Below the pieces are notes generated by a model. That model did no database searches and was not told the origin of the DNA. It saw only the letters and a program-made list of their open reading frames with translations. From an uncultured Clostridia bacterium (lineage in GTDB: Bacteria; Bacillota; Clostridia; Christensenellales; UBA1242): DNA of 7,733 nucleotides. Shown piece after piece: positions 1 through 4,541 of this stretch. The stretch lies in NCBI GenBank assembly GCA_934749845.1, contig CAKVHQ010000030.1, forward strand, positions 1 through 7,733. The letters run 5' to 3'. The position numbers and the translations under genes are program-made. The stretch's first letter is position 1; every line of letters begins with the position of its first letter.

Positions 1-4
1 CCAT
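1..4 (-). CDS. 5' end of a leftward gene running off the window
   Basis: Only the start codon and one further base are visible, so the product cannot be named. The ATG occupies 4 to 2 on the minus strand. It is preceded by AAGGAG at 16-11 with a 6-base spacer and, further upstream, by a near-consensus sigma-A promoter. An alternative ATG at 24-22 lies in a different frame and has no Shine-Dalgarno sequence. The complete set of initiation signals is the only evidence for a gene here. Confidence 0.5.
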
Positions 5-10
5 AGGCTG

Positions 11-16
11 CTCCTT
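11..16 (-). promoter_or_regulatory. Ribosome binding site of the left-edge gene
   Basis: AAGGAG on the minus strand, 6 bases before the ATG at 4-2. It decides the start in favour of that ATG over the one at 24-22. Confidence 0.7.
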
Positions 17-39
17 TCTGCCATATGTTCTTTATCTTA

Positions 40-69
40 ATTATACAATGTCTGCGGCTGTTTTGTCAA
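40..69 (-). promoter_or_regulatory. Strong sigma-A promoter, leftward
   Basis: Read on the minus strand, TTGACA (69-64) and TATAAT (45-40) both match the sigma-70/sigma-A consensus perfectly and are separated by 18 bases. The ribosome binding site AAGGAG and the ATG follow within 40 bases, so the promoter serves the gene leaving the left edge. The -35 box lies inside or at the border of the truncated coiled-coil frame on the opposite strand, so the recombination junction is within a few bases of it. Confidence 0.8.
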
Positions 70-847
70 GGAGAGTAAGGCAGATGCGGAAGTCATCAAG
101 GAAAGCGCTAAAATAGAGGCAAAGCATATCAGGAAAGAAGCAGAATCTCAGGCAGACGAAATGTGCACTCAGGCGCGTGAAACCCTTGATACAGCCAATT
201 TCAAGGCACAGGAAATTACAGCAACTGCCGAGAAGAAAGCAGAAGTTCTGCGCTCTGAATGCAAGCAGCTTACAGCAGAAAATGATAATCTGCGGAAAGA
301 TAACGAAAGTTACAGCAAGAAAAATGAAGATCTCGGAAAGCAAATTACGCTGAAGTCTGGATTGATTGCGATTCCGAAAAAGTCCTTGCTGGGGCTCGGC
401 AAAAATGTCATTGTGAATGCAGATGAGGTCGAGCAGCTTAACGAAATTCACAACACCATTTCAAGGCTTTCAAACAACACACTGACCTCGGATGAGGACA
501 GAAAAGTCGCTGAATCCGAACGTCAGGCTGCAGAACAGCTCCGGCAGAGTCAGGAGCAGCTTATTCAGCAGGAGGCTGAACGCATTACCCGCGAAGTTGT
601 CCGCAAATCTCAGAGGGAACGCAAGGAATATGAGAAGAAACAGGCAGAGTGCGATAAGCTCAAGGAAGAGTGTGAGAAGATAAAGAGAAATCTGGGGCGT
701 ATCATAAGGCAGAAATCAATTGGGTTGATCAAGAAAGCATTCCCAGAAATTGAGCAGGAGAAACTTGCAGCTAAAATTAAGAAGCTTGATGAAGCTACTC
801 GGCAGAATTTCACGATGAATCTGGGAGACGGGGAAAAACAGTATTGA
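62..847 (+). pseudogene. 5'-truncated coiled-coil C-terminus of a MobV/Pre-like mobilization protein
   Basis: An open frame runs from 41 (after a TAA at 38-40) to TGA at 845-847. The first ATG is at 161, in mid coiled coil, with no Shine-Dalgarno sequence. The codons before it, from about 68, already read as the same Lys/Glu/Ala-rich helix (KADAEVIKESAKIEA). The protein therefore continued upstream and was cut near 60-70. What remains is about 260 residues of highly charged helix with an interruption (IPKKSLLGLGKNVIVNADE) followed by more helix and a basic tail. MobV/Pre relaxases of Firmicutes plasmids and mobilizable elements often end this way: a long coiled coil broken by a short Leu-Gly linker and a 'V...DE(Y/V)E.L' stretch. 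The N-terminal relaxase domain is absent, so the family call is inference. Any other long coiled-coil protein is the alternative. If translated from 161, it would be a 228-residue cytoplasmic helical protein. Confidence 0.5.
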
Positions 848-872
848 TTTTTCTGTCAATTCATGCTATACT
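844..872 (+). promoter_or_regulatory. Probable sigma-A promoter of the sigma/anti-sigma operon
   Basis: TTGATT (844-849), a 17-base spacer and TATACT (867-872), with TG one base upstream of the -10 box (864-865) as in extended -10 promoters. The -35 box overlaps the stop codon of the truncated coiled-coil gene. Transcription would start near 879, about 27 bases before the sigma factor ATG. An inverted repeat (860-892) straddles the -10 box and start site. Confidence 0.55.
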
Positions 873-892
873 TGTAGCAAATAAAGCATGAA
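860..892. repeat. Inverted repeat over the sigma-operon promoter (possible operator)
   Basis: TTCATGCT at 860-867 and AGCATGAA at 885-892 are perfect 8-base inverted arms around a 17-base centre. The left arm runs into the -10 box and the right arm lies just after the expected transcription start. That placement suits a dimeric repressor site or a hairpin at the 5' end of the message. No regulator can be assigned. Confidence 0.45.
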
Positions 893-905
893 ATGAGGGT
901 AAGGA

Positions 906-1454
906 ATGATTTCTGCAGTTTTAGCGGTTCTTGAAAGCGGGGAAGAACGTAGCGAATTATCGCAAATTTATGAGCGCAATATAAAGAGATTTTATTCTAT
1001 TGCGTTTTCAAAATTACACAACAGGCAGGATACCGAGGATGCCATTCAGGACGCATTTTTGGCAATAGCTAAAAATCCCAAGCCATTTTTCAGCGTTTCT
1101 ATCGACAAGCGAGTTTCATATATAAACGTTGTAATAAAAAATACTGCAATTAAAATATGGAACCAAAAACATAAAATTGCTGAAAATGAGATCGAAATCG
1201 ATGACAGCATTTTAGATGAGCAGGTCTCAAATGAGGAGAAAGTGCTTAGCGATTTCTCCTGTAAGCGAATATTGGAGTTCATTGGAACTATGCCGGAGGG
1301 CTTCAAATCAGCTGTATACCTTAGGCTGGACCTTGGTTTAGCGAACAGCGACATTGCAAACACTCTTGGAATATCTGAAGAAGCTGTAAGGAAGAGAATA
1401 TCAAGAGCAATAAATCAAATAAAGAAATATATGGAGGATTTGAGGAATGAGTAA
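906..1454 (+). CDS. ECF-type RNA polymerase sigma factor
   Basis: A 182-residue sigma-70 family protein of ECF size and build. Region 2 lies at about 19-88 and includes the core contact helix QDTEDAIQDAFLAI (41-54), the classic 'D.EDa.Qd.Fl' signature. A variable linker follows (about 89-115). Region 4 is at about 122-178, with the helix-turn-helix SDIANTLGISEEAVRKRISRA (about 148-168) that reads the -35 element. The start is ATG 906, with GAGGG at 895-899 and a 6-base spacer. The 3' end overlaps the next gene by 8 bases, typical of a sigma gene translationally coupled to its anti-sigma gene. By analogy with characterised ECF systems, it would be held at the membrane by the downstream protein, released on an envelope signal, and then direct RNA polymerase to its own regulon. 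Which ECF group it belongs to, and its target promoter, cannot be read here. Confidence 0.92.
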   Translation: MISAVLAVLESGEERSELSQIYERNIKRFYSIAFSKLHNRQDTEDAIQDAFLAIAKNPKPFFSVSIDKRVSYINVVIKNTAIKIWNQKHKIAENEIEIDDSILDEQVSNEEKVLSDFSCKRILEFIGTMPEGFKSAVYLRLDLGLANSDIANTLGISEEAVRKRISRAINQIKKYMEDLRNE

Positions 1455-2151
1455 TAGCTATACTATCGGCAATTTATTTTCAATGTATTATGAAAATGAG
1501 TTTTCCTCAGTTGAGGACATTGAACTTCCTGATTTCTCCGCACAGCATAAAAGAAAAATGAAAAAAGCTTTTCGAATGTTTGATAGAAATAAAAAAATGT
1601 ATTGTAATGCTTATTCAACGTCAAAAGTTCAGAGGTCTTTAAGTTTGCGGAAAAAAATACTGATAGCGGTTATGATAGTGGTATTCTTGGCAGTTGCTAC
1701 AGGATGTGTTGTTGCATTTGTTACTAATAGCTTTAGAGGTACAGTTTATAGTGATAATACTCATGTCTTTGCGTTTGATTCGGACGATGGACCAGATACG
1801 ATTGAGCAGGTATATCAACTAAAGTCTTTACCAGATAATTATACAATTTATAGTACAGATCGTAGTGACAAATATGCATTTACAATTTATAAAAACGATA
1901 ACAAAGAGCTCGTTTTTACTCAAACTGTCAAATCTGAATTTAATCCACACATTAATACTGAAAACTATACTTTTAAAGAAATCAAAATCAATGGTTGTGA
2001 TGGGATTTGCTATGAATATATTCACAATGATTTAATTGACTCTTTGGTTATATGGAATAATCAATCTTATATTCTCGAACTTGAAGGCAATTTTACCAAA
2101 GACGAGCTGGTTGAATTGGCAAATATTAACGAAGTTGAGGGATTAGAATAA
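1447..2151 (+). CDS. Membrane-anchored anti-sigma factor, DUF4367-like
   Basis: 234 residues: an N-terminal cytoplasmic segment (1-70, with a basic patch KRKMKKAF near 35-42), one transmembrane helix (about 71-93, ILIAVMIVVFLAVATGCVV) and an outside domain (about 95-234). The outside domain ends in the pattern of DUF4367 domains of Firmicutes anti-sigma factors: an ICYEY strand (about 187-191), SLVIWNNQSYILELEG (199-214) and the closing TKDELVELANIN helix (217-228). The N-terminal segment would bind the sigma factor and the outer domain would sense a signal. No zinc-binding HxxxCxxC motif is present, so it is not a ZAS-type anti-sigma. The start ATG 1447 has GGAGG at 1433-1437 with 9 bases of spacing and overlaps the sigma gene by 8 bases. 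The gene is visibly more AT-rich than the ABC genes downstream. The role rests on topology and position; the DUF4367 assignment is by eye. Confidence 0.8.
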   Translation: MSNSYTIGNLFSMYYENEFSSVEDIELPDFSAQHKRKMKKAFRMFDRNKKMYCNAYSTSKVQRSLSLRKKILIAVMIVVFLAVATGCVVAFVTNSFRGTVYSDNTHVFAFDSDDGPDTIEQVYQLKSLPDNYTIYSTDRSDKYAFTIYKNDNKELVFTQTVKSEFNPHINTENYTFKEIKINGCDGICYEYIHNDLIDSLVIWNNQSYILELEGNFTKDELVELANINEVEGLE

Positions 2152-2243
2152 ATTTTTGAAATTATTTGTCCGGAAATCGCCCTTTTAGGAATGTAATAAG
2201 TAGAAGGGAAAAACTTCGAATACATACGAAAGGGGTGAAATCA
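2152..2243 (+). promoter_or_regulatory. Leader before the first secreted-protein gene; candidate ECF-controlled promoter
   Basis: The 92 bases between the anti-sigma stop and the next ATG hold no clear sigma-A pair: TTGTCC (2166-2171) and TAATAA (2194-2199) are 22 bases apart. They do contain a structured block with CCCTT (2180-2184) and AAGGG (2204-2208) as short inverted arms around AGGAATGTAATAAG. A site for the upstream ECF sigma factor would be expected here if the secreted protein is its target. This is a candidate only. AGGGG (2231-2235), 8 bases before ATG 2244, is the ribosome binding site. Confidence 0.25.
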
Positions 2244-2687
2244 ATGCAGATTAGCAAAAAACTTGCGTTTATACTAACGGCATTAATGATTTGCTCATCA
2301 ACAAGTGTTCCCGCTTCTGCGAAAGCGATTAGTTCAGTAACAATTGATGAAATTGCACCGCTTTATGAAAATGCACGTCGTGTGGAAAATAGTTTGAGCA
2401 TTTCATCAAAAACAGCTGAATGTACTAGTATATGTACAGGAATGAGCAATGTTAAAAAGGTTTCTATTAAACATACCTTGCAAAAGCACAAGGGACTGTG
2501 GATATGGAATGACGTTGACGGTGCTACATGGTCTGAAACCGAAAGCGGCAGTTCCTTATGCTTGATATCAAGCATAAGTGGACTTTCTAGCGGTACATAC
2601 CGATTGAAATCTGTATTTGTACTGACAAACTCAGATGGCAAAACGGAAACTATCACCCTTTACAGTGCCGAAAAACCGGTTGGTTAA
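2244..2687 (+). CDS. Small Sec-secreted protein of unknown function
   Basis: 147 residues starting at ATG 2244, chosen because AGGGG lies 8 bases upstream and the protein then begins with a textbook signal peptide. That is MQISKK, a hydrophobic core (about 8-22), and a likely cut after ASA at 24-26 (or AKA at 26-28). A longer open frame from TTG 2166 would bury this signal and is rejected. The mature part, about 120 residues, is Ser/Thr-rich and strand-like. It has a CTSICTG motif (60-66), Trp87/Trp89/Trp96 and a C-terminal GLSSGTYRLKSVFVLTNSDG (113-132) followed by KTETITLYSAEK. This repeated-strand, 'GTYRLK..F' ending is reminiscent of small beta-sandwich secreted proteins common in Clostridia with no known role. 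The anti-sigma gene lies 92 bases upstream, so it may be a regulon member. Cys60, Cys64 and Cys106 could pair outside the cell. No enzyme motif is visible. Confidence 0.75.
   Translation: MQISKKLAFILTALMICSSTSVPASAKAISSVTIDEIAPLYENARRVENSLSISSKTAECTSICTGMSNVKKVSIKHTLQKHKGLWIWNDVDGATWSETESGSSLCLISSISGLSSGTYRLKSVFVLTNSDGKTETITLYSAEKPVG
2555..2578. repeat. 24-bp perfect palindrome inside the secreted-protein gene
   Basis: From CTTATGCTTGAT to ATCAAGCATAAG every base is mirrored with no central spacer (12-base arms, centre GAT/ATC at 2566/2567). It encodes part of SSLCLISSISGL and keeps the reading frame open. A spacer-less palindrome of this length is very unlikely by chance. It could be a dimer binding site or a product of template-switch repair. 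Confidence 0.9.
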
Positions 2688-2748
2688 TCGCATCTTGTAC
2701 AACAAGCAGAAATAGCATTATAGGCGCCAAAGCATTAGGAGGTTGAGT

Positions 2749-3207
2749 ATGAAAAAACTATTAACATCAGTCACGTCAATGCTGAGTATTTTAGCGATTT
2801 TATCTGTATCTGCATTTGCGGCTGAAACTATGGCAGAACGTGCTACTAATAGAGACCCTTATCATTATAATCCAACAGTTGTTAATACAGCAGGTGAGTT
2901 GAGCAGTAGATATACTCATAGCTACAAAAATATCGGTTTCGTAGCAGAGCAGCTTGATTCAAAACTCGTTCAGGACATTTGGGTAGAACTCGGAGAGTCA
3001 ACATATTTATACTCGGTGACTAACCCGGTCGGCTCGCGAGTAATATGCACATCAAACCGCACAGGAGGGGGTTACACTTTTTTAAATTGCTCCACCGACA
3101 AGAAATATCAATGGAGGGCTGGAAAGTGCGCAGATACAAATTGTAATGTGAAATGCTCATTTGGGTGTGGTTCCACTTCATCGTCGAATTTCACATATAA
3201 TGGGTAA
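2749..3207 (+). CDS. Small secreted cysteine-rich protein, unknown function
   Basis: 152 residues from ATG 2749, with a perfect AGGAGG at 2737-2742 and 6-base spacing; the in-frame TTG at 2743 would touch the ribosome binding site and is rejected. The signal peptide is MKKLLTS plus a hydrophobic core, cut after AFA (22-24). The mature protein of about 128 residues has a polar first half with a Tyr/His/Asn-rich patch (DPYHYNPTVV, 36-45) and LSSRYTHSYKN (51-61). A compact tail holds all six cysteines: C100, C114, C127, C132, C136 and C140. The last four are spaced CX4CX3CX3C and end in a Gly/Ser stretch. Six cysteines outside the membrane suggest a disulfide-knotted or metal-binding domain. It lies between the other secreted protein and the ABC module, so a secreted peptide-like effector or a surface-binding protein is conceivable. 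It has no double-glycine leader and no lantibiotic features. Function is not assignable from sequence. Confidence 0.75.
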   Translation: MKKLLTSVTSMLSILAILSVSAFAAETMAERATNRDPYHYNPTVVNTAGELSSRYTHSYKNIGFVAEQLDSKLVQDIWVELGESTYLYSVTNPVGSRVICTSNRTGGGYTFLNCSTDKKYQWRAGKCADTNCNVKCSFGCGSTSSSNFTYNG

Positions 3208-3255
3208 TGTGTACAAATCGTTTTGCAACTGTCTGAATTAATGACAATCAGTTTA

Positions 3256-3316
3256 ACTAATATCATAAGCGCTTCAATGTTTTTTTGAATTATGAGGAAG
3301 CGCTTTTGATATTAGT
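3256..3316. repeat. 20-base inverted repeat between the secreted-protein and ABC modules
   Basis: Arms 3256-3275 and 3297-3316 pair at 19 of 20 positions around a 21-base loop containing seven consecutive T. Each arm carries the self-palindromic octamer AAGCGCTT (3267-3274 and 3298-3305). As RNA, the inner 9-bp perfect stem followed by TTTTGATATT could act as a weak terminator or attenuator. As DNA it could be a paired operator: a loose promoter, TTGAAT (3285-3290), 17 bases, GATATT (3308-3313), lies across the loop and right arm, just ahead of the ribosome binding site GAGGT (3336-3340) of the membrane protein gene. Confidence 0.7.
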
Positions 3317-3346
3317 ATACGGTAAAATAGGAATTGAGGTAATAGT

Positions 3347-3901
3347 ATGTTCGCAGCACAGTTCAGAATGGACGGCATTTTATTAGTTGCAGCCGCTTTG
3401 TGCATAGCGGTTTCGGTAATGGCTATACATATTTCGGGGAGAAAATGCTCTCCTGCCAAGCTGATAATCGCTGTAATTCTGCTGGCGGGATTTGTTTTTG
3501 AAGTCTCGCTTCTTCTGCCCGAATTACAAAACTACAACCTTGAAACCAGTAATGATCTAGCGGTCATTCTGAAAAAAGGATTTTACCTGAGCCATTACCG
3601 CAGCAAGCTGAATTACGCATTATACCTGGTTTTTAATCTCGTGTATTACAGTCTGGGAGCGTTCTATTTTACGTTTTTTTCGCGCAAAAGGAAGCTCGGT
3701 ATCACGTTTCTTAAATGTACAGCTGTGTTTTTGCCGCTGGATATACTGGCTTTGTCCCTGAGGTTTTCGGATGTTTGCAGAAGCTCGCGAATAGATTATC
3801 TGTATTTTGCGGAAATCTACATAGGCTGCATAATAGGTTACTGCATAGCTAAATTGATATTGTCTAAGAGAGGGGTAAAAGAGAATGGTCAGGCTTACTA
3901 A
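3347..3901 (+). CDS. Small polytopic membrane protein, VanZ-like
   Basis: 184 residues with about five hydrophobic segments (roughly 10-28, 37-57, 91-111, 118-137 and 151-173) and a basic C-terminal tail. The second half follows the layout of VanZ-family proteins: an Asn/Gly-containing helix FNLVYYSLGAF (96-106), then a short basic loop FSRKRK, a further helix, and an 'R..IDYLYFAEIYIGCIIGYCI' stretch (about 148-167). The last stretch matches in shape the family's 'R..DidD...N..G...GY' ending but lacks its key Asp-Asp and Asn residues. The call is therefore VanZ-like by topology only. VanZ itself gives low-level teicoplanin resistance by an unknown mechanism. GAGGT is 6 bases before ATG 3347, and the gene overlaps the ATPase gene by 17 bases, so its product is probably a partner or immunity-type subunit of the ABC complex. 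An unrelated transporter accessory subunit is the alternative. Confidence 0.6.
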   Translation: MFAAQFRMDGILLVAAALCIAVSVMAIHISGRKCSPAKLIIAVILLAGFVFEVSLLLPELQNYNLETSNDLAVILKKGFYLSHYRSKLNYALYLVFNLVYYSLGAFYFTFFSRKRKLGITFLKCTAVFLPLDILALSLRFSDVCRSSRIDYLYFAEIYIGCIIGYCIAKLILSKRGVKENGQAY

Positions 3902-4541
3902 TGTCATGAAAAAGTATGGTATGGGAGAGGCAGAGATCAAGGCTCTGGATAATATCAGTTTAGAGATAGCAAAAGGAGAGATCGTATCGGTAATAGGCAA
4001 AAGCGGAGCAGGCAAAACAACTCTCCTTAAAATGATAGGCGGAACTGAGCCGGTTGATTCCGGAAGTATCAGGGTAAACGATATGGAGATCACAGAACTC
4101 GCCGACAACGCTCTGGTTACATACAGGAATAAGCACATCGGTTTTGTGTTTCAGGATTACCGCCTTATTCCGGAATTGACCCTGCTTGAAAACATAATTC
4201 TTCCGTCTCTGACAGCCCGCCGCAGCTACGATAAGGAGTATCTTAACTACCTGACAGAATCGCTTTCCATAACGGACAGGCTTTCCCATTATCCCAGCGA
4301 ATCCTCCGGCGGACAGCAGCAGCGTGCAGCCATCGCGCGGGCTTTAATTAACAAGCCGGACGTTGTTCTGTGCGATGAGCCTACCGGTAATCTCGATTCC
4401 TCGACATCGGCGCAGGTGTTCGATACGATAGTGCGCTTATCACACGCGAATGATCAGACTGTTATCATCGCAACTCACGATATGGATATTGTTAGACTTA
4501 CTGACAGAAGTATTACATTGAAGGACGGTGTAATCGCATGA
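3885..4541 (+). CDS. ABC transporter ATP-binding protein (MacB/LolD/BceA-like)
   Basis: 218 residues, the usual length for a single-domain ATPase of the MacB/LolD/FtsE/BceA group. All nucleotide-binding motifs are present: Walker A GKSGAGKTT (38-46), Q-loop Gln90 in FVFQDYRLIPELT, ABC signature SSGGQQQR (140-147), Walker B VVLCDEPTGNLD (160-171) with catalytic Glu165, and the switch His198 in ATHD. The signature begins with Ser where most family members have Leu. 'DEPTGNLDS' and 'DYRLIPELTLLENI' are typical of the group that couples to FtsX-type permeases. ATG 3885 is preceded by AGAGAGGGG with 9 bases of spacing, and the gene overlaps its neighbours by 17 and 4 bases. It would energise the downstream permease through mechanotransmission rather than classical substrate import. 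It could take part in peptide export, lipoprotein or antibiotic release, or antimicrobial peptide sensing. Confidence 0.95.
   Translation: MVRLTNVMKKYGMGEAEIKALDNISLEIAKGEIVSVIGKSGAGKTTLLKMIGGTEPVDSGSIRVNDMEITELADNALVTYRNKHIGFVFQDYRLIPELTLLENIILPSLTARRSYDKEYLNYLTESLSITDRLSHYPSESSGGQQQRAAIARALINKPDVVLCDEPTGNLDSSTSAQVFDTIVRLSHANDQTVIIATHDMDIVRLTDRSITLKDGVIA

Noticed and set aside
41..451. Minus-strand frame of 136 codons
   Set aside because: Antisense shadow of the coiled-coil frame. It is rich in Cys/Phe/Leu, as expected from reading Lys/Glu-rich codons backwards, and starts within the -10 region of the leftward promoter.
2166..2243. Longer start (TTG 2166) for the first secreted protein
   Set aside because: It has no ribosome binding site and would put 26 charged residues before a clear signal peptide. 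ATG 2244 has AGGGG at good spacing.
2688..2748. CTTGTACAACAAG as a terminator between the two secreted-protein genes
   Set aside because: A 5-bp stem with a 3-base loop and no T tract is too weak; the genes are probably co-transcribed.
2749..3207. Cysteine-rich protein as a lactococcin 972 bacteriocin
   Set aside because: LSSRYTHSYKN recalls that family's S-Y-H pattern only superficially, the length is well above the family's usual size, and six cysteines are not a family feature. Kept as a layout analogy only.
3620..4289. Minus-strand frames opposite the membrane protein and ATPase genes
   Set aside because: Antisense shadows of genes with clear motifs and ribosome binding sites.
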